Shown: in pieces, positions 6,407 to 12,152 of the stretch
Position numbering within the stretch: position 1 is the stretch's first letter
How the letters are laid out: each line of letters starts with the position of its first letter
Origin: Nitratiruptor sp.
GTDB taxonomy: Bacteria; Campylobacterota; Campylobacteria; Campylobacterales; Nitratiruptoraceae
Direction: 5' to 3'
Assembly: GCA_015494595.1 (NCBI GenBank)
Contig: WGAX01000180.1
Location: 1 to 13,308, forward strand
Length of the DNA: 13,308 nucleotides
Position numbers and translations under genes: made by a program
The notes under the pieces: model-generated
Databases searched by the model: none
Seen by the model: the letters and a program-made list of their open reading frames with translations, nothing else
Told to the model about the DNA's origin: nothing

Positions 6407-6486
6407 CTTTGTAAGAGATGGCACTTCTTTTACAAGGATTGGCTTGAGTAGCTCATCAAGCCTAGCGTGCCGTTATGAAAGTGCCA
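6407..6486 (+). promoter_or_regulatory. Structured 5' leader of the alpha-type operon with a probable pseudoknot
   Basis: P1 is a 12-bp stem, 6407-6418 with 6426-6437 (two G-U pairs). Its 7-base loop TGGCACT (6419-6425) is exactly complementary to AGTGCCA at 6480-6486, forming a pseudoknot that ends 9 bases before the rpmJ Shine-Dalgarno. Between them, P2 is a perfect 7-bp hairpin, GGCTTGA (6441-6447) with TCAAGCC (6456-6462). In E. coli, S4 represses the alpha operon by trapping a pseudoknot at the same place in gene order. A similar S4-controlled leader is the natural reading, but the ligand is inferred, and the fold has been paired only by eye. Confidence 0.65.
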
Positions 6487-6506
6487 ACTATGAAGAAGGA
6501 GAAGTA

Positions 6507-6620
6507 ATGAAAGTGAGACCATCAGTAAAGAAGATGTGCGAAAAGTGCAAAATTATTAAAAGAAAAGGCGTAGTACGAGTAATCTGCGTCAATCCAAAAC
6601 ATAAACAGAGACAAGGATAA
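6507..6620 (+). CDS. rpmJ: 50S ribosomal protein L36, zinc-binding type
   Basis: A 37-residue L36 beginning MKVRPSVKKMCEKCK. The zinc ligands Cys11, Cys14, Cys27 and His32 are all present, so this is the C+ paralogue class. L36 binds 23S rRNA near the peptidyl transferase region late in assembly. I chose the ATG at 6507 because it has an AAGGAG Shine-Dalgarno at 6496-6501 with ideal spacing and gives the standard length. The frame stays open upstream to 6396, but that extension reads through the RNA leader and resembles nothing. It is the first gene of the alpha-type operon, with rpsM five bases downstream. Confidence 0.97.
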   Translation: MKVRPSVKKMCEKCKIIKRKGVVRVICVNPKHKQRQG

Positions 6621-6625
6621 GCAAA

Positions 6626-6988
6626 ATGGCTAGGATTGCAGGTGTAGATCTACCAAAAAAGAAAAGAATTGAGTATGCCCTTCCTTATGTATATGGGATT
6701 GGTTTAACAACTTCAAGAAAGATTCTTGATGCTGTAGGTATCAGCTATGATAAGAGGGTTTATGAGCTTACAGAAGAGGAAGTTGCGACAATCAATAAAC
6801 ATATCCGCGAAAACTATGTGGTAGAGGGTGATCTTCGTAAAAAAGTGGCAATGGATATTAAAGCATTGATGGATATTGGCTGCTATAGAGGACTTCGCCA
6901 TAGACGAGGCCTTCCGGTACGAGGACAAAAGACTAAAACAAATGCCAGAACGAGAAAAGGCAAAAGAAAAACTGTAGGTTCAAAGTAA
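6626..6988 (+). CDS. rpsM: 30S ribosomal protein S13
   Basis: A 120-residue S13. The start MARIAGVDLPKKKRIEYALPYVYGIG contains the conserved ARIAGV and helix-two-turn-helix region. The C-terminal GLRHRRGLPVRGQKTKTNARTRKG motif is intact, with its basic tail. S13 is in the head of the small subunit, contacts P-site tRNA through its tail, and forms bridges B1a/B1b with the large subunit. In E. coli the S4-binding pseudoknot is directly upstream of this gene; here rpmJ comes first and the leader lies in front of rpmJ. It is followed by rpsK after 11 bases carrying AAAGGATAG. Confidence 0.98.
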   Translation: MARIAGVDLPKKKRIEYALPYVYGIGLTTSRKILDAVGISYDKRVYELTEEEVATINKHIRENYVVEGDLRKKVAMDIKALMDIGCYRGLRHRRGLPVRGQKTKTNARTRKGKRKTVGSK

Positions 6989-6999
6989 AGGATAGGTAG

Positions 7000-7389
7000 A
7001 TGGCAAAAAGAAGAGCAAGAAAAAAGATTGTCAAAAAGAATATCGCAAGAGGCGTTGTATATATAAACGCGACATTTAACAATACTGTTGTAACAGTAAC
7101 TGATGAGATGGGAAATGTGATTGCGTGGAGTAGTGCAGGAAGTCTTGGATTTAAAGGAAGCAAAAAATCTACTCCATTCGCAGCCCAACAAGCGGTTGAA
7201 GATGCAATGAATAAAGCCAAAGAGCATGGAATCAAAGAAGTTGGTATCAAAGTCCAAGGACCTGGAAGCGGAAGAGACACAGCAGTAAAAAGTGTTGGAG
7301 CAATTGAGGGTATTAAAATTTTGTTTTTTAAAGATATTACTCCTTTACCACATAATGGATGTAGACCTCCAAAAAGAAGAAGAGTATAA
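7000..7389 (+). CDS. rpsK: 30S ribosomal protein S11
   Basis: A 129-residue S11, the family's usual size. Core motifs are INATFNNTVVTVTDEMGNVIAWSSAG near residues 22-47, GFKGSKKSTPFAAQ, VKGPG-like VQGPGSGRDTAV, and the C-terminal DITPLPHNGCRPPKRRRV. S11 binds 16S rRNA on the platform of the small subunit and forms part of the mRNA exit channel near S7. It has a normal bacterial N-terminus. After its stop comes a 53-base gap that contains a segment complementary to the operon leader (7393-7405). Confidence 0.98.
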   Translation: MAKRRARKKIVKKNIARGVVYINATFNNTVVTVTDEMGNVIAWSSAGSLGFKGSKKSTPFAAQQAVEDAMNKAKEHGIKEVGIKVQGPGSGRDTAVKSVGAIEGIKILFFKDITPLPHNGCRPPKRRRV

Positions 7390-7442
7390 CAACATAGCGG
7401 CACGCCACAAAAGCTAAAATTTTTTGGATTAGGAGAAAATAG
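7390..7442 (+). promoter_or_regulatory. rpsK-rpsD intercistronic gap, complementary to the operon leader
   Basis: Positions 7393-7405 (CATAGCGGCACGC) can pair with the leader at 6465-6477 (GCGTGCCGTTATG) over 13 uninterrupted base pairs, 12 Watson-Crick and one G-U. The rest of the gap is an A/T tract (CTAAAATTTTTTGG) and the Shine-Dalgarno of rpsD (TAGGAG, 7430-7435). No -10 element or terminator is convincing. The complementary segment lies just before the gene for S4, the presumed regulator of the operon. Base pairing in vivo is not shown. Confidence 0.45.
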
Positions 7443-8069
7443 ATGGCAAGATATAGAGGTCCAGTAGAAAAGATCGAAAGAAGACTTGGTGTAAGTTTGG
7501 CTCTTAAAGGAGAGCGAAGACTTGCAGGAAAGAGCGCACTAGATAAAAGACCATATCCCCCTGGTCAGCATGGTCAAAGAAGAAGCAAAATTAGCGAATA
7601 TGGTTTGCAGCTTCGTGAGAAGCAAAAAGCGAAATTTATGTATGGTGTTGCTGAGAAGCAGTTTAGAAACCTCTTTAAAGAGGCAAACAGAATGGAAGGT
7701 AATACCGGGGAGAACCTTATTAAACTTTTAGAGCAAAGACTTGATAATGTGGTATACCGCATGGGATTTGCAACAACCAGAAGATTTGCAAGACAGCTTG
7801 TAAGCCATGGCCATGTATTAGTGGATGGTAAAAGAGTCAATATCCCTTCATTTCGTGTGAAACCAGGTCAAAAAATTGAGATTAGGGAGAAGAGCAAAAA
7901 TAATCCTCAAATTCAAAGATCTTTAGAGCTTACAAATCAGACTGGTATTGTACCTTGGGTAGATGTGGATAAAGATAAAGTCTTTGGCATTTTTACTAGA
8001 GTACCAGATAGAGAGGAAGTAGAAATTCCTGTAGAAGAGAGATTGATTGTAGAGCTATACTCTAAGTAA
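7443..8069 (+). CDS. rpsD: 30S ribosomal protein S4
   Basis: A 208-residue S4. The start MARYRGPVEKIERRLG and the block PPGQHGQRRSKISEYGLQLREKQK are conserved. The S4 RNA-binding domain spans about residues 97-160 (RLDNVVYRMGFATTRRFARQLVSHGHVLVDG, seen as the RLD, RMGF, RQLVSHGH and VDGKRVNIPS motifs). There are no cysteines, so it is the zinc-free type, unlike S14 and L36 here. S4 is a primary binder of the 16S 5' domain and, in E. coli, the translational repressor of this operon. It is preceded by the gap complementary to the leader. Confidence 0.98.
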   Translation: MARYRGPVEKIERRLGVSLALKGERRLAGKSALDKRPYPPGQHGQRRSKISEYGLQLREKQKAKFMYGVAEKQFRNLFKEANRMEGNTGENLIKLLEQRLDNVVYRMGFATTRRFARQLVSHGHVLVDGKRVNIPSFRVKPGQKIEIREKSKNNPQIQRSLELTNQTGIVPWVDVDKDKVFGIFTRVPDREEVEIPVEERLIVELYSK

Positions 8070-8104
8070 TAGGTAAGAGTAAAATTTTTAAAAGAGAGTA
8101 GGCA

Positions 8105-9100
8105 ATGAATAAGATCAAAATAGCACCTTCAGTTCCGACAAATTTGGAAGTTGAAAAGGTGAAAGAGAATCATATTAGACTCAACGTCTATCCTTATGAG
8201 AGCGGGTATGCGATCTCTATAGCACATCCGCTTCGTAGACTCCTTCTTAGTGCCACAGCTGGATACGCTCCTATAGGGATTAAGATAGAAGGAGTGCAGC
8301 ATGAGTTTGATAGTGTGCGCGGTATGCTAGAAGATGTTGCAGAGTTTATTATCAATCTCAAAAATATTCGCTTTAAGATTAAGGATCCAGAAAAAGAGAG
8401 TGTAACGGTAGAGTACTCTTTTGAAGGAGCAAAGCAGCTTAGTGGACAAGATTTAGAAAATGAAGAGGTAGCTGTTGTTACGCCTACAAATTTTCTTGCT
8501 ACCTTAAATGAGGATGCAAAGTTAAACTTTGCAATTATTATCAAAAGAGGTATTGGCTATGTGCCAAGTGAAGATATTCGCACACTCCTTCCTGAAGGAT
8601 TTATCCCGCTTGATGCCTTTTTTACTCCTGTGAAAAAGGCTGTCTACTCTATAGAGAATATTTTGGTAGAGGATAATCCAAACTATGAGAAAATTGTCTT
8701 TGATATTGAGACAGATGGACAGATTGAGCCGGTAGAGGCTCTAAAGATGGCTTTGGATGTATTGCAAAGTCAATTGGCTATTTTTAATAGTGATATTAAT
8801 GTAGTAGACTCTAAAGAGAGTACCAGTGGCTCAAGCAGTGAGGAGCAGATCTTTTTTGAAAAGATTGAGCAGCTGGGATTGAGTGCAAGAAGTTATAACT
8901 CCTTAGAAAGAGCAGGGATTGAGTATATAGGGGAGCTTCTTTTAATGGAGCCAAAAGAGTTAAAAGAGATCAAAAATCTTGGTAAAAAATCTCTTGATGA
9001 GATAGAGGAAAAGATTGCAGAGCTTGGTATTGATATGGAAAAGATCTCTCCTCAAATGAGACAAGCCATTGCCAGTAAGCTTGAAAAGATTAAGTCTTAA
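8105..9100 (+). CDS. rpoA: DNA-directed RNA polymerase subunit alpha
   Basis: A 331-residue alpha subunit. The N-terminal dimerisation domain (about residues 1-230) has HPLRRLLLSA at 41-50 and GYVPSED at 151-157. A serine-rich linker (about 236-246) leads to the C-terminal domain at about 250-312, with SARSYNSLERAGIEYIGEL and NLGKKSLDEI at 291-300. Arg262 and Asn265 correspond to E. coli Arg265 and Asn268, the key contacts to UP-element DNA. The alpha dimer is the scaffold for assembly of RNA polymerase. The spacing to rpsD is 35 bases of A/T-rich DNA with only a weak Shine-Dalgarno (GAGAG). Confidence 0.99.
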   Translation: MNKIKIAPSVPTNLEVEKVKENHIRLNVYPYESGYAISIAHPLRRLLLSATAGYAPIGIKIEGVQHEFDSVRGMLEDVAEFIINLKNIRFKIKDPEKESVTVEYSFEGAKQLSGQDLENEEVAVVTPTNFLATLNEDAKLNFAIIIKRGIGYVPSEDIRTLLPEGFIPLDAFFTPVKKAVYSIENILVEDNPNYEKIVFDIETDGQIEPVEALKMALDVLQSQLAIFNSDINVVDSKESTSGSSSEEQIFFEKIEQLGLSARSYNSLERAGIEYIGELLLMEPKELKEIKNLGKKSLDEIEEKIAELGIDMEKISPQMRQAIASKLEKIKS

Positions 9101-9111
9101 AGGATAGAAGA

Positions 9112-9462
9112 ATGAGGCATAGACACGGATATAGAAAGCTGAGCAGAACAAGCTCACACAGAAAAGCGCTTTTAAAAAATCTTGCTATTGCGCTTATTAT
9201 GCATGAAAGAATTGAGACAACTGTTGCAAAGGCAAAGACACTAAGAAGCTACATAGAAAAGCTTATTACAAAAGCTAGAGTAGGCGATTTTAATGCTCAT
9301 AGAGATGTTTTTGCCTATTTGCAGGATAAAGAGGCGACTAAAAAGCTTATGAATGAGATTGCTCCAAGATATAAGGAGCGTAAGGGTGGATATACAAGAG
9401 TTATCAAAACTCGTGTAAGACGAGGAGACGCAGCTCCTATGGCCTTTATCGAATTTGTCTAA
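9112..9462 (+). CDS. rplQ: 50S ribosomal protein L17
   Basis: A 116-residue L17. The start MRHRHGYRKLSRTSSHRKALLKNLA is the family's hallmark, and the C-terminal GGYTRVIKTRVRRGDAAPMAFIEFV motif is complete. L17 sits near the tunnel exit of the large subunit and contacts 23S rRNA domains. It is the last gene of the alpha-type operon. An AAAGGATAG site (9099-9107) precedes it, and an intrinsic terminator follows within two bases of its stop. Confidence 0.98.
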   Translation: MRHRHGYRKLSRTSSHRKALLKNLAIALIMHERIETTVAKAKTLRSYIEKLITKARVGDFNAHRDVFAYLQDKEATKKLMNEIAPRYKERKGGYTRVIKTRVRRGDAAPMAFIEFV

Positions 9463-9463
9463 A

Positions 9464-9501
9464 ATAGTGGGGTTTTCCCCCATTATATTGATTAATTTTT
9501 T
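9464..9501 (+). terminator. Intrinsic terminator after rplQ
   Basis: A 9-bp stem, ATAGTGGGG at 9464-9472 with CCCCATTAT at 9478-9486 (one G-U pair), closes a 5-base loop TTTTC. It is followed by A/T-rich sequence and a run of six T at 9496-9501. The T-run begins 9 bases after the stem, which is late for a classical terminator, though the base of the stem is A/T-rich and the intervening bases are mostly A and T. It marks the end of the ribosomal operon and separates it from the nifU-murE unit. Confidence 0.8.
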
Positions 9502-9511
9502 CTTCTAATAT

Positions 9512-9537
9512 ACTTCTAAGTATAAATAAACTATATT
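9512..9537 (+). promoter_or_regulatory. Probable promoter of the nifU-like / murE unit
   Basis: The sequence ACTTCTAAGTATAAATA at 9512-9528 offers a TATAAA -10 hexamer at 9521-9526, in the same context as the alpha-operon promoter at 6360-6376. A second candidate -10, TATATT, lies at 9532-9537. No clear -35 hexamer is seen. The position just after a terminator and 27-43 bases before the next ATG fits a promoter. Confidence 0.55.
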
Positions 9538-9563
9538 CCTCTCAAATAGTACAAAGGAAAAGA

Positions 9564-9872
9564 ATGACATTTCCATTTACAGATGAAGATCTCTATCCAG
9601 CTGTTGAGAGAGTTATTGAAAAACTAAAACCTATGTTGGCATTAGATGGAGGAGATATTAAACTCCTTGGTGTAAAAAATGGTAAAGTATTTGTCCAGCT
9701 GGGTGGTGCTTGTGTGGGGTGTAGCGCGGCTGGTAATACTCTCAAATATGGGGTTGAGCGCCAGCTTAAAATCGATATTCATCCCGATATTGAAGTAATT
9801 AATATTCCACCCGGTTATGAAGATCAATGGGAGGAGATAGCACAGCAGTATGAAAGCCAAAAGAATGGATAA
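9564..9872 (+). CDS. NifU-type iron-sulfur scaffold protein (Nfu domain)
   Basis: A 102-residue protein consisting almost entirely of a NifU C-terminal (Nfu) domain. The signature LDGGDIKLLGV (27-37) is followed by the cluster-binding pair Cys50-x2-Cys53 in GGACVGCSAAGNTLKYGVE. Nfu proteins carry an Fe-S cluster across a dimer and pass it to target proteins. It lacks the A-type and IscU domains, so it is a stand-alone carrier, not full-length NifU. The Shine-Dalgarno is AAAGGA (9553-9558). The next gene starts inside its 3' end. In Campylobacter, a homologue sits next to the same hypothetical gene and murE (from memory). Confidence 0.93.
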   Translation: MTFPFTDEDLYPAVERVIEKLKPMLALDGGDIKLLGVKNGKVFVQLGGACVGCSAAGNTLKYGVERQLKIDIHPDIEVINIPPGYEDQWEEIAQQYESQKNG

Positions 9873-10437
9873 AAAGCAGCTTTTGCAAGCAGCATTTGAG
9901 AGTTTTATGCAAAAAGATTTTACAAAAGCTTGCTCTCTTTTTGAAAAGATGCTGCATCTTGATCCTCAAGATAAAAGCGCAAAGCTTGGTGTTATTTTGT
10001 GTGATTTGGCGAAGGAGGATGAAGAGGAGGCATCTGCCCTGTTTGATTTTTATATGATTTTAAAAGAGGAGAAGGAGCAAGAGCCTGAAGAGCGGGTTAT
10101 AGAGATGGTAGAAGCTCTTGATAACTCTCAAGAGGATTTTCATAATCTTATAGAAGAGGGTAAAGAGAGCATCTTTTTACAAGAGGGAATCTCCTATAAA
10201 GATTTTAAAATTGTTGTAGAGGATCGAGGAGGATTTAAAAGAGCTTTTGAAGATATTATGTATAGTACTAAGGTGATTATTACTCAAAAGAGCGACTTTT
10301 TTGATTTTATAGAAAATCTTATTGAGCATGGATTTACCGATATGGTCTATAGCTATTTAGAAGATGCTTCAAAGCTCTATCCTACAGATAACCGACTCCA
10401 AAAGTTTGTGGAAAAACTCCAGAGTGAGAAGCAATGA
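9850..10437 (+). CDS. TPR-like protein of unknown function, conserved beside nifU and murE
   Basis: A 195-residue, acidic, mostly helical soluble protein with no signal peptide or membrane segment. Residues about 11-55 (AAFESFMQKDFTKACSLFEK, then LDPQDKSAKLGVILCDLA) look like one to two tetratricopeptide repeats, as does the C-terminal VYSYLEDASKLYPTDNRLQKF. The middle is rich in Glu and Lys. I know no assigned function. The start is uncertain. The ATG at 9850 overlaps the nifU-like gene by 23 bases and has a distant GGGAGGAG (9829-9836). An ATG at 9865 (MDKKQLL) would give 190 residues and an 8-base overlap, but lacks a Shine-Dalgarno. The stop overlaps murE by four bases (ATGA). Confidence 0.85.
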   Translation: MKAKRMDKKQLLQAAFESFMQKDFTKACSLFEKMLHLDPQDKSAKLGVILCDLAKEDEEEASALFDFYMILKEEKEQEPEERVIEMVEALDNSQEDFHNLIEEGKESIFLQEGISYKDFKIVVEDRGGFKRAFEDIMYSTKVIITQKSDFFDFIENLIEHGFTDMVYSYLEDASKLYPTDNRLQKFVEKLQSEKQ

Positions 10438-11696
10438 TTTACGATTTTGATGGGCTCAAAATTACAGACAATACCAAAGAGCAAGCTGATCTCTTTTTAC
10501 TCACTGAGCAAAATAGGAAATATTACACTCATACAACTCCTTCCATTACACCATCAAAGCTCATAGAGAAACTGCATCTACAAGAGATGAAAATTGTAGG
10601 TGTTACAGGAACAAATGGCAAGACTACCACAGCAGCTGCAATCTATTCGATTCTAAATGATTTAAGCTACAAAGCTGCCTTGCAAGGCACAAGGGGCTTT
10701 TTTATTGCAGATAAGCAAAAGGGTGAGAAAAGTCTTACTACTCCATCAATCCTTACTACTATCTACCACCTTTTTCAAGCCAAAAAGGAAGGATGTAGCC
10801 ACTTTTGTATGGAGGTAAGCTCCCACGCAATAGCGCAAAACCGCATAGAGGGACTACATTTTGCTTTGAAAGTTTTTACCAATATCTCCCAAGATCATTT
10901 AGATTACCATAAAAGTATGCAAAACTATATTGCTACAAAAAGCAGCTTCTTTGCTGATGAGTCTATGAAACTTATCAACAAAGAGGAGAAACAGATTCAA
11001 TATAATGTCAAAAATACCAGAACATACGCCATAGAGGAGATGGCTACTTATCAGATTCTTGCCTATTCCCTACAAAATGGTATAAGTGCTCTGCTTCGCT
11101 TTGGCTCCCAGAGTGTAGACTTCTACTCTCCCTTGCAGGGGCTTTTTAATCTTTACAATATCACTGCTGCCATTGGAGCGGTGCATATGCTTACCAACGA
11201 AAAGCTAGAAGATATTGCTGAAGCAGTGGAGCATTTTGCAGGAGTGAAGGGGCGTATGGAGGTGGTGAGTGAGGAGCCTCTTATTATCATAGATTTTGCC
11301 CATACTCCAGATGGAATGCAAAAGGTCTTTGAGTCTTTTGGAGGCAGAAAGATTGTAGCCCTTTTTGGTGCAGGTGGTGATAGAGATAAAACTAAACGCC
11401 CTTTGATGGGTGCAGTTGCTAGTAGGTTTTGCACAAAAATCTATCTCACTTCGGATAACCCCAGAGGGGAGGATCCAAATAGTATTATTGAGGATATTAA
11501 AAGTGGGATAAAGACAGATACTCCTCTGTTTTGCATACCGGATCGCAAAGAGGCTTTACAAAAGGCTGTAGGTGAGCTACAAAAAGATGAGATCCTTTTA
11601 GTTTTGGGTAAAGGGGATGAGGAGTATATAGAGATAAAAGGGAAAAAAATTCCTTTCAGTGATCGAAAAGAGATTGAGAAGATTTTAAAAAAATAG
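10434..11696 (+). CDS. murE: UDP-MurNAc-tripeptide synthetase (meso-diaminopimelate-adding)
   Basis: A 420-residue Mur ligase that adds meso-diaminopimelate to UDP-MurNAc-L-Ala-D-Glu with ATP. The P-loop GVTGTNGKTTT is at 56-66. TTPS at 102-105, EVSSH at 127-131, HLDYH at 155-159 and the probable carbamylated Lys169 (YIATK) form the central domain. The C-terminal domain has AHTPDG at 289-294, GAGGDRDKTKRP at 312-323 and DNPR at 341-344, the motif that selects diaminopimelate over lysine. The N-terminal UDP-binding domain is only about 50 residues, so the protein is shorter than the E. coli enzyme (about 495). The start shares ATGA with the preceding gene. Confidence 0.97.
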   Translation: MIYDFDGLKITDNTKEQADLFLLTEQNRKYYTHTTPSITPSKLIEKLHLQEMKIVGVTGTNGKTTTAAAIYSILNDLSYKAALQGTRGFFIADKQKGEKSLTTPSILTTIYHLFQAKKEGCSHFCMEVSSHAIAQNRIEGLHFALKVFTNISQDHLDYHKSMQNYIATKSSFFADESMKLINKEEKQIQYNVKNTRTYAIEEMATYQILAYSLQNGISALLRFGSQSVDFYSPLQGLFNLYNITAAIGAVHMLTNEKLEDIAEAVEHFAGVKGRMEVVSEEPLIIIDFAHTPDGMQKVFESFGGRKIVALFGAGGDRDKTKRPLMGAVASRFCTKIYLTSDNPRGEDPNSIIEDIKSGIKTDTPLFCIPDRKEALQKAVGELQKDEILLVLGKGDEEYIEIKGKKIPFSDRKEIEKILKK

Positions 11697-11720
11697 TTTA
11701 ATCTTTTTATAAAGTAGTCC

Positions 11721-11729
11721 TGCTACAAT
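11721..11729 (+). promoter_or_regulatory. Extended -10 promoter before the ferredoxin-panD unit
   Basis: TGCTACAAT at 11721-11729 combines a TG dinucleotide with a TACAAT -10 hexamer, the extended -10 form. A/T-rich DNA lies upstream, without a good -35. The start site would be near 11736, about 28 bases before the next ATG. The 67-base gap after murE holds no convincing terminator hairpin, so read-through from murE is also possible. A Shine-Dalgarno AAAGGAG (11753-11759) precedes the ferredoxin gene. Confidence 0.55.
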
Positions 11730-11763
11730 TCAGACAAAAATAGTATGATTTAAAGGAGCAAGT

Positions 11764-12150
11764 ATGGGCATTCCTCAACCAACATTCTATCTTTTTAAGT
11801 GTGAGCAGTCTGCACCTCCTGGATTTCCAAAACCAAGCTGTGTAAGTGCCAATAATCCTGAGTCTCAGCAGCTTTTTCAGTATATGGCACAAAAGTTGAT
11901 GGAAAAGGGAATTATTGCAGCTGTGCAGCCAGTTCGCACAGGATGCCTTAATAGGTGCCAATTAGGACCAGTTATGCTAGTAGAGCCTGGACATTATATG
12001 TATGTTGGACTTGATAAGCAAAAAATTGATAGAATAATAGAAGAGCATATAATTGGTGGCAATCCGGTTGAGGAGTATCTCATTCCAAAAGAGTATTGGG
12101 ATGAGCCAATGAGTATTACTGAAGTTATAAAAATGGCAGGTGGAGCGTAG
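11764..12150 (+). CDS. Thioredoxin-like [2Fe-2S] ferredoxin
   Basis: A 128-residue protein with four cysteines spaced as in thioredoxin-fold [2Fe-2S] ferredoxins: Cys13, Cys26, Cys61 and Cys65 (KCEQ, SCVS, GCLNRC). The sequence around the last pair, RTGCLNRCQLGPVMLVEP, followed by a tyrosine-containing strand (GHYMYVGLD), matches this family, which is related to NuoE and to hydrogenase subunits. It would carry one electron at a time in the cytoplasm. The redox partner is not evident from the context. The C-terminal 30 residues (IPKEYWDEPMSITEVIKMAG) extend beyond the fold. panD starts two bases after the stop. Confidence 0.88.
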   Translation: MGIPQPTFYLFKCEQSAPPGFPKPSCVSANNPESQQLFQYMAQKLMEKGIIAAVQPVRTGCLNRCQLGPVMLVEPGHYMYVGLDKQKIDRIIEEHIIGGNPVEEYLIPKEYWDEPMSITEVIKMAGGA

Positions 12151-12152
12151 AG

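Noticed and set aside
6418..6447. Nine-codon reading frame (MALLLQGLA) in the leader
   Set aside because: The ATG is buried in the P1 stem/loop and has only a weak AAGAG upstream, with no stop/start arrangement that would link it to rpmJ.
6396..6506. In-frame N-terminal extension of rpmJ starting at a GTG at 6396
   Set aside because: It has no Shine-Dalgarno and would give a 74-residue L36, twice the normal size, and it reads through the stem and pseudoknot of the leader. The ATG at 6507 has an ideal AAGGAG.
6933..7403. Long minus-strand open frame across rpsK
   Set aside because: It is antisense to a highly conserved gene, is low in complexity (Leu/Phe/Ser-rich), and has no ribosome binding site. 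Other minus-strand frames (for example 11994-12392 and 3382-3714) are rejected for the same reason.
1832..7405. Shared words GCGTGC and GGCACG in the hairpin before rpsH, the alpha leader and the rpsK-rpsD gap, as one common protein-binding motif
   Set aside because: GCGTGCC also occurs inside rpsE and twice inside secY, so the short words alone are not specific. Only the long 13-bp complementarity between leader and gap is kept as a finding.
7413..8090. Shared TAAAATTTTT tract before rpsD and rpoA as a regulatory repeat
   Set aside because: It is short and A/T-only in an A/T-rich genome, so it is expected by chance in gaps.
11697..11720. Terminator after murE
   Set aside because: Only a 4-bp CTTT/AAAG pairing is available, with no G+C stem; it is not convincing.
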